A program made the translations under genes and the position numbers. Shown here in pieces: positions 34,119-42,175 of a stretch of 64,000 nucleotides of DNA. How positions within the stretch are numbered: position 1 is the stretch's first letter; every line of letters starts with the position of its first letter. Source of the DNA: Massilia sp. METH4 (GTDB lineage Bacteria > Pseudomonadota > Gammaproteobacteria > Burkholderiales > Burkholderiaceae_D). The DNA is taken from assembly GCF_037094685.1 (NCBI RefSeq), contig NZ_CP146614.1, forward strand, positions 2,170,001-2,234,000. Direction: 5' to 3'. Below the pieces are notes generated by a model. That model ran no database searches, was not told the DNA's origin, and was given only the letters and a program-made list of their open reading frames with translations.

Positions 34119-35444
34119 TCATGTTGTGTCCGCCCTACGTTCCGCCGGCAATAGCAGCGTGACGGCCAGGCCGCCACCGTCGCGGTTGGCCAGCGTGATA
34201 CGGCCACCATGCGCCTCGGCAATCTCGCGCGCGAGCGCCAACCCCAGTCCCGTACCGCTGCGCTTGGTGGAATAGAAGGGCACGAGCGCGTTCGTGAGCA
34301 CGGCATCGCTCATGCCCGGACCGCGGTCGCGTACCTCGATCCGTACCGTATCCTGCGCGCGCCGGATTTCCAGGGCGACAGCATCGGCAGGGGAGCCCGA
34401 TTCATGCGCATTCTTCAGCAGGTTCAGCAGCGCCTGTTGCAGCTGGGCGGCATCGAATGCGGCAGTTTCGGGCGGCAACGTGCCCTCGAGCCGGAACGTG
34501 GCCTGCCCGGCCAGCCCGGCAACGAAGGCGGGCCAGGCATGCGGGGTCAACCGCGGCGCCGGCAGTTTCGCGAAGCGCGCATAGCCGAGGATGAATCCCT
34601 CCAGGTGGCGCGTGCGTTCCTCGATGGTCGCAAGGATCTGGGGCAGCCGTTCGGTCTGGCCACGGCGCACCAGTTCGGTGCCGGAATGGGCCAGGGATGC
34701 CAGCGGGGCCAGCGAATTGTTCAGCTCATGGCTGATCACGCGGATCACTTTCTTCCACGTCTGCACTTCCTGCCGCCGCAGCTCGAGCGTCAGCTGGCGC
34801 AACAGCAACAGTTCGTGGCGGCGCCCGTTCAGGTGGAAGCGGCGCCGCGCCAGGTGGAACACCTCTTCCTCGTCGCCTTCGCCGATCGTGAACAGGCCGT
34901 CGCCGCCGCGCGCGACGGCGTCGCGCAGCGGCGCCTTCGCCGATTCCAGCAGGGCGTCGAGGCGGTGCCCTTCCAGCTTGCGCCCGGCGCCCAGCATGTG
35001 GCGCGCCGCGACGTTCGCATACACGATCGGCCCCGCATCGGCGACCAGCAGCATCGCCACCGGCGTGTTCTGCACCATCGTATCGAGCAGCAGCTCGCGC
35101 TGCACGAGGTTGAGCCGCTGTTCGCGCAACACTTCGCCCAGCGCGTTGTGGGCGGCCACGAGTTCGCTCAGCTCGTCGTCATGCGGCCAGTGCAGGCTGA
35201 AGGAAAAGTCGCCATCGCGGTAGCTGGTGACGGTGCCGGCCAGCGCCCGGTACAGCGACACGATCGGTCGCAGTTGCGCGCGGATCGTGATCACCGACAG
35301 CGGTACCACGCACAGCAGGCAGACGCCCAGCACCAGCAGTGGCCGGCCGGGGAGGTAATGGTCGAGCGCCAGCGCGATGACGATGCCGACGGTGAGCAGC
35401 GTGCCCACCAGTGCCGACCAGCGCGTGAGAAGGGAAAGTCGCAT
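34119..35444 (-). CDS. Sensor histidine kinase, NtrB/NtrY class, with minimal extracytoplasmic loop
   Basis: 441 residues from the ATG at 35444. Two membrane helices (about 10-28 and 34-52) are separated by only about six residues (HYLPGR), so there is no periplasmic sensor domain. A HAMP-like linker, a PAS domain (MVQNTPVAMLLVADAGPIVY) and a HisKA box (ISHELNNSLAPLASLAHSG) follow, then HATPase_c (NLLKNAHES, DRGPGMSD, FYSTKRSGTGLGLAL). It is the last gene of the ABC/response-regulator cluster, 32 bp after the sigma-54 regulator that it presumably phosphorylates. The lack of a sensor domain suggests intramembrane sensing, perhaps of the ABC transporter. Confidence 0.9.
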   Translation of the reverse strand: MRLSLLTRWSALVGTLLTVGIVIALALDHYLPGRPLLVLGVCLLCVVPLSVITIRAQLRPIVSLYRALAGTVTSYRDGDFSFSLHWPHDDELSELVAAHNALGEVLREQRLNLVQRELLLDTMVQNTPVAMLLVADAGPIVYANVAARHMLGAGRKLEGHRLDALLESAKAPLRDAVARGGDGLFTIGEGDEEEVFHLARRRFHLNGRRHELLLLRQLTLELRRQEVQTWKKVIRVISHELNNSLAPLASLAHSGTELVRRGQTERLPQILATIEERTRHLEGFILGYARFAKLPAPRLTPHAWPAFVAGLAGQATFRLEGTLPPETAAFDAAQLQQALLNLLKNAHESGSPADAVALEIRRAQDTVRIEVRDRGPGMSDAVLTNALVPFYSTKRSGTGLGLALAREIAEAHGGRITLANRDGGGLAVTLLLPAERRADTT

Positions 35445-35476
35445 GCCTTCCGATGGGGCCTTGCGCCGCGGCGCCC

Positions 35477-36814
35477 TCAGGGGCGCGCGATGCCGAGCCG
35501 TTCCATGCGGCGGTACAGGGCCTGGCGCGACAGGCCCAGTTCGGCGGCCGCCTGTGCCACCACGCCATTGGCCCGGGCCAGCGCGCCGCTGATCGCATCG
35601 CGGTCGGGTTCCGCATCCGGCGCGCCAGCGGCGGCAGGGGCGGGCAGGCCCAGGTCGGCGGCGCCGATGGCGGGCCCGGCGGAGAGCAGGCGGGCGCGTG
35701 CCATCACGTTCTTCAGTTCGCGCACATTGCCCGGCCACGGGTGCCCCAGCAGGGCCGCTTCCGCGTCCGGCAGCAATGCCTTGCCGGCGCCGCGGAAGTG
35801 CCTCGCCAGCGGCAGGATGTCGCCGGGGCGGCTGGCCAGCGCGGGCAGCTTCAATTCGATCACGTTGAGGCGGTAGTACAGGTCTTCGCGGAAAGTGCCC
35901 GCGCGGATCATGGCCGGCAGGTCGGCGTTCGTGGCGCTGACGATGCGCACCGCCACCGTGCGCTCGCGGTTCGAGCCCAGGCGCTCGAAGCGGCCCGTTT
36001 CCAGCACGCGCAACAGCTTCATCTGGCCCGCCAGCGGCAGGTTGCCGATTTCGTCGAGGAACAGCGTGCCGCCGTCGGCCGCCTCGAACTTGCCCTCGCG
36101 GGCCCTGGAGGCGCCGGTATAGGCACCCGCATCGGCGCCGAACAGTTCGGCCTCGATCAGTTCGCCCGGCAACGCGCCGCAATTGAGCACCACGAAGGGA
36201 CCGCCGGCCACCTGCGAATTGGCCTGGATGATCTCGGCGATGCGTTCCTTGCCCGTGCCGTTCGGGCCGCTGATCAGCACCGGTACGTCGGCCCGCGCGA
36301 CCTGGCAGGCGAGGTGGATGACGCGCTCGGTGGCTGGGTCCTGCCACACCAGGCCGCGCAGGTCGTACTGTTCCAGTTCGCGCCGCTGCCGCAACTCGCC
36401 CTGCATGCGCTGGCGCAACGCACGGTTGGCCTGGCCCAGTTCCAGCAGGTTCTTGACCGTGGCCACGAGGCGGTTGTCATCCCACGGCTTGGCCAGGTAG
36501 TCGGCGGCGCCGGCCTTCACCAGGTCCACCGCCGCGTCGAGATGCGTCCATGCCGTGAGCAGGATCACCGGCAGGTCCGGGTGGCGCTTGCGGATCGCCC
36601 GGAACAGCGCCACGCCCTCTTCGCCGGAGGTGGTGTCGGCGGTGAAGTTCATGTCCTGTATCACCAGGTCGATCACCGCGGCACGCCGCTCCAGCAGCGC
36701 CAGCCCCTCGTCGGGCGAGGCGGCGCAGAGGGTGGCGATATCGTGCAGCGAGAACAGCACTTCCAGCGCCATCGTGATGGCGGCATTGTCGTCAATGATC
36801 AGTACGGTCGGCAT
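35477..36814 (-). CDS. Sigma-54-dependent response regulator (NtrC family)
   Basis: 445 residues from the ATG at 36814. Receiver domain 1-120 with acidic pocket IIDDN and phospho-acceptor D54 (VIQDMNF). AAA+ domain about 140-370: Walker A GPNGTGKER, sigma-54 contact loop GAYTGA (F to Y variant of GAFTGA), Walker B GGTLFLDEIGN. A C-terminal Fis-type helix-turn-helix (AAELGLSRQALYRRMERLGI) completes it. It would activate the sigma-54 promoter at 41449-41464 and, being in that operon, itself. Confidence 0.93.
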   Translation of the reverse strand: MPTVLIIDDNAAITMALEVLFSLHDIATLCAASPDEGLALLERRAAVIDLVIQDMNFTADTTSGEEGVALFRAIRKRHPDLPVILLTAWTHLDAAVDLVKAGAADYLAKPWDDNRLVATVKNLLELGQANRALRQRMQGELRQRRELEQYDLRGLVWQDPATERVIHLACQVARADVPVLISGPNGTGKERIAEIIQANSQVAGGPFVVLNCGALPGELIEAELFGADAGAYTGASRAREGKFEAADGGTLFLDEIGNLPLAGQMKLLRVLETGRFERLGSNRERTVAVRIVSATNADLPAMIRAGTFREDLYYRLNVIELKLPALASRPGDILPLARHFRGAGKALLPDAEAALLGHPWPGNVRELKNVMARARLLSAGPAIGAADLGLPAPAAAGAPDAEPDRDAISGALARANGVVAQAAAELGLSRQALYRRMERLGIARP

Positions 36815-36843
36815 GATGGCGCCAGCATAACATTCCGCGCTTC

Positions 36844-38085
36844 CTAGACGACACCGCGAGTGGCCGTGGCCGGCGAAATGCTGGCCGCGCGCCATGCGGG
36901 CCCGTACACGGCGGCGATGCCCAGGCCCAGGAAGATGGCGGCTCCGGCCAGCAGGTAGCTGCCGGGCAGCCGCGCCAGTTCCAGGCTGGCGACCAGGAAA
37001 TGATTCAGGCCCAGCGCGCCGAGCAGGCCGGCGGCGATGCCGGCGCTGGTGATCATCACGTTCTCCGTGACGAAGTAGCGCAGGATGTCGACGCGGCGCG
37101 CCCCGAGCGCGCGGCGCACGCCGATCTGCTTGCGCCGCTGCGTGACCCACAGGCTGGCCATGCCGACGATGCCGCTGGCCGTGACCAGCATCAGCAGCAC
37201 GCTGACTGCGACCAGCATCCAGGCCAAGCCGCGGTCGGCCCGATAGCGGTCGGTGCGATCGTCATCGAACGTTTTCGCGCGCACCACGATCCGGTTGTTG
37301 GCATCCTTGCGCAAGGCCGCCTCCGCTTCCTTCATCACGCGGTCGCGCTGGCCCGGTTCGGCACGCACCGTGTACATCGCGCGGGGCGAGGTGATGCGGC
37401 GGATCGGCTGGATGATCGACATCTCGCCCCGTTCGCCCACTTCGGCGCTGGTCGATTGCAGCCGTTCCACCACGCCGACCACGCGGGCCGCCGCGGCGTC
37501 GCCGCCGGTGCCGAAGTAGATCTGCTTGCCGACGTAGCTGGCGGCGTCGGGCCACACTTTCTTCGCCAGCGCCTGCGTGATGACGATCACGCTGGTTTCG
37601 TAGGCATCCTTCGCCATGTCCAGGTTCACCACCTCGGTCGGCAGGAAGTCGCGGCCTTCCACCAGTTTCAGGCCCCAGGTCTTGACCAGCGAATCGGGCG
37701 ACACATAGTACGCCGTTCCCGTCGACACCTTCACCTGGTCGCGGCTGGCGGCCATGCCCGTGTTGTTGCCCGAGTTGGACAACGGTACCTGGTTGGTCTG
37801 CGCCACCGACTGCACGCCCGGCACGGCGCGCAGCAGCGCGGCCTGGCGGACCTGTTGCGCCACCATGTCGTTGAAGGTGCTCGCCGAATGGAGTTCGCTG
37901 ACCTGCAGGTGGAAGATGTCGGCCTCGCGCTCCACGCCGGAAGGCCGCTCCATCACGGCCTGGCGCACATTGACGATGTGCAGGGCGTTGGCGAGGATCG
38001 CGAGGCTCAGCGCGACCTGCACCGCCACGAGGATGGGGCCGGTCTTGTTGCGCATCAGCGATGACAGGATGGGACGGAACTCCAT
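36844..38085 (-). CDS. FtsX-like ABC transporter permease (second of two)
   Basis: 413 residues. One N-terminal membrane helix (GPILVAVQVALSLAILANAL), a ~240-residue periplasmic MacB-type domain, then three C-terminal helices (LAWMLVAVSVLLMLVTASGI; NVMITSAGIAAGLLGALGLN; LAGAAIFLGLGIAAVYGPAW) with the FtsX motif RRKQIGVRRALGAR. With the other permease it would form the membrane part of a MacB-like mechanotransmission exporter. It sits 17 bp downstream of the first permease gene. Confidence 0.9.
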   Translation of the reverse strand: MEFRPILSSLMRNKTGPILVAVQVALSLAILANALHIVNVRQAVMERPSGVEREADIFHLQVSELHSASTFNDMVAQQVRQAALLRAVPGVQSVAQTNQVPLSNSGNNTGMAASRDQVKVSTGTAYYVSPDSLVKTWGLKLVEGRDFLPTEVVNLDMAKDAYETSVIVITQALAKKVWPDAASYVGKQIYFGTGGDAAAARVVGVVERLQSTSAEVGERGEMSIIQPIRRITSPRAMYTVRAEPGQRDRVMKEAEAALRKDANNRIVVRAKTFDDDRTDRYRADRGLAWMLVAVSVLLMLVTASGIVGMASLWVTQRRKQIGVRRALGARRVDILRYFVTENVMITSAGIAAGLLGALGLNHFLVASLELARLPGSYLLAGAAIFLGLGIAAVYGPAWRAASISPATATRGVV

Positions 38086-38102
38086 GGCGCTCTCCTATTT
38101 CT

Positions 38103-39413
38103 CTATTGGGATTTCAGTTGCAGGGCGGGCGTGACCTGGCAGGCGCGCCAGGTCGGCAGCAGCCCGGCCAGGATCGCGGCGGCCACCGCCATCGCGAACG
38201 TCACGCACAGCATCGCCCAGTCCATTTGCGCCACCAGCGCCAGCTGTTTCGATTGCAGCGAGATCAGGCCGAGTGCGCCCAGTGCCAGCAGCAGGCCCAG
38301 CACGCCGCCGGCCAGGCCGACGACGGCCGTCTCGACCAGGAATTGATGGAAGATCTCCCTGCGCGAGGCGCCCAGTGCGCGGCGCACGCCCACTTCCGGC
38401 GCCCGCACGGAAAACTTGGCCAGCAGCAGGCCGACGGTGTTCACGAGGCACAGCAGCAGGAAGCCGAAGGCGAGCCAGGCCGACAGCTTGTTGTCGTTGC
38501 CCACCACCTTCAGGTGTTCCAGCCATTCGGTGAGGTTGTACAGGTGGTTCGGCGCATTGCGCGGCATGCGGCCCAGCTTGCGCTGCTCGGCAGCATAACC
38601 GTCGATCCAGTCCTGCAAGGCGGCCCTGTCGGCCTGGGAATGCAGCTCGAACCAGAACTGGATCCACGTGCATTCGGAACGGATGAAGGCCTGGTAGCCG
38701 GTACCGGCGCTGCTGGTGCAATTCGTGCTGCCGTTGTTGTACCACTCGTGCCGCACGGCCGACGCCATGGGCAGGAAGAACTCATCTTCCTCGTCGAAGG
38801 CGCCCATGCCCACGATCCGGTGGAAACGCGGGATCGGATCCCACGAGTCGATGACGCCAGTGATGAGGAAGTCGAAACCGTTGTAGCGCAGCCGCCGGCC
38901 CACCGGATTGTAGTTCCCATACAGTTTTTCCGACAGCGCGCGCGTCAGCACGATCACGTCGGCACCCGCCTTGTCGTCGGCCTCGCTCCACGCCTGCCCA
39001 TGCAGGAAGGGGATCTCGAACATCGCGAAGAAATCGCGATAGGGCCCGCCGCCAGTCACGACGAACGGCGCTATATCCTTGCGGTCCGGCTGGATCGTGC
39101 CGCCCAGCCCCATCATCGCCGTGCGCCGCGCCCCCTGGCCGCTGGCCTGGAGGTTCATCGCATCGGTATAGCTGACCTGGTCGTCGTTGGGTCTGTCGCC
39201 CGGCGAATAGCCTTCCAGCGGGCCGTTGTTGAAGACGACCGAGATCAGCCTGTCGCTCTTGTGCGGCATCGGATTGCCGGACATGACGTGCAGGATCGTC
39301 AGCGTCGCGACGCTGGCGGCGACCCCGATGGCCAGGGTGAGCACCATCAGGGCGGTGAGCGCCGGATTGCGGCGCAGGTTGCGCAGCCCAAGTCTGAAGT
39401 AATAGCCGAACAT
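38103..39413 (-). CDS. FtsX-like ABC transporter permease (first of two)
   Basis: 436 residues with the same plan as its neighbour: one N-terminal helix (TALMVLTLAIGVAASVATLT), a periplasmic domain, and three C-terminal helices with VRAPEVGVRRALGASRREIF. The periplasmic part is divergent between the two permeases, fitting a heterodimer. Starts 9 bp after the ATPase gene; clearly one operon. Confidence 0.9.
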   Translation of the reverse strand: MFGYYFRLGLRNLRRNPALTALMVLTLAIGVAASVATLTILHVMSGNPMPHKSDRLISVVFNNGPLEGYSPGDRPNDDQVSYTDAMNLQASGQGARRTAMMGLGGTIQPDRKDIAPFVVTGGGPYRDFFAMFEIPFLHGQAWSEADDKAGADVIVLTRALSEKLYGNYNPVGRRLRYNGFDFLITGVIDSWDPIPRFHRIVGMGAFDEEDEFFLPMASAVRHEWYNNGSTNCTSSAGTGYQAFIRSECTWIQFWFELHSQADRAALQDWIDGYAAEQRKLGRMPRNAPNHLYNLTEWLEHLKVVGNDNKLSAWLAFGFLLLCLVNTVGLLLAKFSVRAPEVGVRRALGASRREIFHQFLVETAVVGLAGGVLGLLLALGALGLISLQSKQLALVAQMDWAMLCVTFAMAVAAAILAGLLPTWRACQVTPALQLKSQ

Positions 39414-39422
39414 GGTTGCTCC

Positions 39423-40115
39423 TCAGGCCACCAGCGTGGGCGACTTGCGCACCAGGTCCGAAACCTGGCCGTCGATGATGTGCACGTTGCGCTGCGAGCG
39501 CGTCGCCAGTTCCGGGTCGTGGGTGACCATCAGGATCGTCGTGCCCTGCGCGTTGATCTCTTCCAGCAGTTCCATCACGCCGCGCGCCATCTGCGTGTCG
39601 AGGTTGCCGGTCGGTTCGTCGGCCAGCAGCAGCTTGGGCGAGCCGGCAAGCGCGCGGGCGATCGCCACGCGCTGCTGCTGGCCGCCGGAGAGTTCGGCCG
39701 GATAGTGCTTCATGCGCGCGGCCAGACCCACCTTGGCCAGGGCATCCTCGATGCGTTCGCGGCGCTCGGCCGCGTTGAAGCCGCGGTAGCGCAGCGGCAC
39801 GTCCACATTGTCGAACAGCGACAGGTCGGGGATCAGGTTGAAGCCCTGGAAGATGAAGCCGAGCTTTTCATTGCGCAGCTTCGAGCGGGCGTTGTCGTCC
39901 ATGCCTTTCACGTTGATGCCGTCGAGGATGTATTCGCCGGAGGTGAATTCTTCGAGCAGGCCGGCGATGTTCAGGAAGCTCGTCTTGCCCGAGCCCGAAG
40001 GGCCCGTGACGGTGACGAATTCGCCCTGTTTCACGTGGATCTCGAAGCCGCGCAGCGCGTGCGTTTCGATCATGTGGGTGCGGTAGACTTTGCTCAGGTT
40101 TTGCATGCGCAGCAT
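39423..40115 (-). CDS. ABC transporter ATP-binding protein (LolD/MacB type)
   Basis: 230 residues, the usual size. Walker A GPSGSGKTSFLN, Q-loop, signature LSGGQQQRVAIARALAG, Walker B LLLADEPTGNLD and switch histidine in VTHDPEL. It powers the two FtsX-like permeases encoded next. Preceded by the membrane-fusion protein gene (27 bp). Confidence 0.95.
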   Translation of the reverse strand: MLRMQNLSKVYRTHMIETHALRGFEIHVKQGEFVTVTGPSGSGKTSFLNIAGLLEEFTSGEYILDGINVKGMDDNARSKLRNEKLGFIFQGFNLIPDLSLFDNVDVPLRYRGFNAAERRERIEDALAKVGLAARMKHYPAELSGGQQQRVAIARALAGSPKLLLADEPTGNLDTQMARGVMELLEEINAQGTTILMVTHDPELATRSQRNVHIIDGQVSDLVRKSPTLVA

Positions 40116-40142
40116 GGTGGCCCCTTGTCGGTATCGGGAAGA

Positions 40143-41414
40143 TTAATGGTTGATCGAGACGCGCCGGGCGTTCTCGAACGTTTCGGTACCGGCGACAACG
40201 ACCTTGTCGCCCTGTTTCAGGCCGGCGAGGATCTCGACGGCGTTGATGCTGGTGGCGCCCATGCGGATCGGCGTGCGCACCGCGACGCCGTCCTGCACCA
40301 GGTAGGCATGGCGGCCGCCCTCCGATTCCACGAAGGAGCCGCGCGGCAGCAGCAGTGCGTTCGGCTTTTCGTCGATCAGGAGGCGCGCCTGCACGCGCTG
40401 GCTCTGGCGCAGGCCGTCCGGCTGCCGGCCCTCGAAGCGCACACGCGCCAGCACCTGGTTCTTCACCACTTCCGGCGACAGCGCGGACAGCTTGCCGATG
40501 GAGGTGGCGCCATTGACGGTGATCTCGGCGCGCATGCCCAGGCCCAGGTCGTTCACATAGGTCTCCGGCACTTCGAGCTCCACTTCGAGGGCGGACAGGT
40601 CGACGAGCGTCATCAGCGGCGTATTCGCCTGCACCACGCTGCGGTTCGCCACATTCAGGGTGCCGATGAAGCCGTCGACCGGCGCGCGCACCGTCAGTTC
40701 ATCCACGCGGCGCTGGGCATTCGCGAGCACCAGCTTCTGGCGTTCCAGCTGGGCGCTCTTCGTGCGCAGCGCCAGGTCGACATCGTCCTTCTCCAGCGTC
40801 GAGGCCTGCGTGGCATGCCGCGCGCGGATCTCGGCGGCGCGCAGCGCATCCTTCGCTTTCTGGTAATCGATCTTGGCGACCACGCCTTCGTTCGCCACGC
40901 TGTCGTAGCGCTCCAGCGTGCGCTGGGCGGACAGGCGGTCGATCTCCGCCGTGTCCGCATCGCGCTGCGCCAGCAGCTTCTGCTTGCGTGCCAGGATCTG
41001 CTGGCGGGCCACCTCGGCCGCCAGTTCCTGGTACGTCGACTGCTCCTTTTTCAGCTCGTCGGTCAGGTCGGGCGATTCCAGCACGGCCAGCACGTCGCCC
41101 CGCTTTACGGTATCGCCGGCGCGCACCTTCAGCGTGACGGTGGAAGAGGGCGCGGTCGAATACAGCGTGGGGCTGACTGCGGCCACGATGCGGCCGTTCA
41201 CGGCGGCGTCGCGGATCAGCGTGCCGCGCGTGACCTCGGCGATGCGCAGGCGCGCGGCGTTGACCGAATGCTCGCTGGCCGACCAGCCGGTGAATGCCGC
41301 CCCGAAGGCCGCCACGAGCGCCACGCCGCCGGCGGCCAGCAGCGCCCGGCGCTTCCACGGCCGGCCCGGCGGGGCGGCGATGATGGTGTCCTGGTGGGAG
41401 GTGTCGCGGATCAT
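40143..41414 (-). CDS. HlyD/MacA-type periplasmic adaptor (membrane-fusion protein)
   Basis: 423 residues from the ATG at 41414; the in-frame ATG at 41441 lies upstream of the transcript start predicted for the sigma-54 promoter, so the later start was chosen. One N-terminal membrane anchor (RALLAAGGVALVAAFGAAFT), lipoyl halves (VTLKVRAGDTVKRGDVLAVL; VRAPVDGFIGTLNV), a long alpha-hairpin between them and a beta-barrel domain. It would link the ABC exporter to an outer-membrane channel, which is not in this cluster. Confidence 0.88.
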   Translation of the reverse strand: MIRDTSHQDTIIAAPPGRPWKRRALLAAGGVALVAAFGAAFTGWSASEHSVNAARLRIAEVTRGTLIRDAAVNGRIVAAVSPTLYSTAPSSTVTLKVRAGDTVKRGDVLAVLESPDLTDELKKEQSTYQELAAEVARQQILARKQKLLAQRDADTAEIDRLSAQRTLERYDSVANEGVVAKIDYQKAKDALRAAEIRARHATQASTLEKDDVDLALRTKSAQLERQKLVLANAQRRVDELTVRAPVDGFIGTLNVANRSVVQANTPLMTLVDLSALEVELEVPETYVNDLGLGMRAEITVNGATSIGKLSALSPEVVKNQVLARVRFEGRQPDGLRQSQRVQARLLIDEKPNALLLPRGSFVESEGGRHAYLVQDGVAVRTPIRMGATSINAVEILAGLKQGDKVVVAGTETFENARRVSINH

Positions 41415-41448
41415 GGTGGTGTCGGCAAGTCGATGTTGCATGGCTTAC

Positions 41449-41464
41449 AGCATGAAGCGTGCCA
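41449..41464 (-). promoter_or_regulatory. Sigma-54 promoter of the ABC/two-component operon
   Basis: Minus-strand TGGCACG-CTTC-ATGCT against the consensus TGGCACG-N4-TTGCW: one mismatch. Expected transcript start is about 41438. The operon it serves encodes a sigma-54 activator, so the match is meaningful. Confidence 0.85.
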
Positions 41465-41491
41465 GTTGTTAAGTGCTTGATTTGGCACGAA

Positions 41492-41536
41492 GTGGACAGG
41501 TTTGTCCGCTGTCCGGCGCTGTCCGCGAGCGTCCGT
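41492..41536. promoter_or_regulatory. Candidate activator (enhancer) sites upstream of the sigma-54 promoter
   Basis: GTGGACA-GGTT-TGTCCGC (7-bp arms, one mismatch) at 41492-41509, then TGTCCGG at 41510, TGTCCGC at 41520 and CGTCCGT at 41530, about ten base pairs apart. They lie 30-70 bp upstream of the promoter, suitable for binding an NtrC-type activator. Confidence 0.55.
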
Positions 41537-41663
41537 GTGTATCGCCGTGTATCCGGGCGCGGACGCGATACGCGGCGTTACGCCCGGGGGCGGATGTGGA
41601 CATATCCCCCATACATGCGGGGCGTCTAATGAACCCATCGCAACCAACCATGAGGAGTCCACC

Positions 41664-42038
41664 ATGAACACCACGAACACGATTGCCGCCCTGCTGCTCG
41701 CCGTTTCCGCCATCGCTTCCGGCGGCGCGGCTGCCGAAGGCCTGACCCGCGAGCAGGTACGCGCCGAAGTCCTGGCCGCCCGCGCCGCCGGCACACTGAC
41801 CAGCGGCGGCGAAGGCTACCAGGCCGACATCTTCACGCCGTCCACGCGCAGCCGCGCCGATGTACGGGCAGAACTCGCCGCCGCCCGCGCCGCGGGCACG
41901 CAGTTCGACGGAGAAGCCTACCCGGGGCCGTTGCCGCAAGCGAAACCGGTCGCCCGCACCGACGTCCAGGCTGAACTGGCCGCCGCCCGCGCCGCCGGCA
42001 CGCTGGTCGCCGGCGACCACTATCCGGCAAGCTACTGA
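41664..42038 (+). CDS. Small exported DUF4148-type repeat protein
   Basis: 124 residues from the ATG at 41664, which follows GAGGAG. Signal peptide 1-24 (ending GGAAA). The mature part has three copies of a ~14-residue motif, REQVRAEVLAARAAGT, RADVRAELAAARAAGT and RTDVQAELAAARAAGT, each probably an amphipathic helix. DUF4148 proteins are common in Burkholderiales; their role is unknown. Divergent from the ABC operon, so the intervening enhancer-like repeats could also affect it. Confidence 0.85.
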   Translation: MNTTNTIAALLLAVSAIASGGAAAEGLTREQVRAEVLAARAAGTLTSGGEGYQADIFTPSTRSRADVRAELAAARAAGTQFDGEAYPGPLPQAKPVARTDVQAELAAARAAGTLVAGDHYPASY

Positions 42039-42122
42039 CCTGCCGAACTCATGCATTGCAGCGTCCCGAAACGCTCGCAAGCCCTTGATTGCCAAGGGGG
42101 CAGCATGAGGACGTAAGGCTGG

Positions 42123-42163
42123 GCTCGTGTCCCCATGGTGCCAGACACCATGGGGACACGAGC
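42123..42163. repeat. Perfect 18-bp-arm palindrome at a convergent junction
   Basis: Arms 42123-42140 and 42146-42163 are exact reverse complements with spacer CCAGA; the centre reads GGTGCCAGACACC, a variant of the GGTGCCTGTCACC core seen at 8171 and 20904. There is no T-run. It could stop transcription or be a REP-like mobile palindrome. Confidence 0.8.
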
Positions 42164-42175
42164 TCGGCTGTTGGC

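Noticed and set aside
36820..36843. A separate promoter for the response regulator and kinase
   Set aside because: Only 29 bp separate it from the permease gene and no promoter boxes are present; co-transcription is simpler.
41484..41499. A second TGGCACG on the plus strand as a sigma-54 promoter for the DUF4148 gene
   Set aside because: The expected TTGC at the -12 position is absent (GGAC instead).
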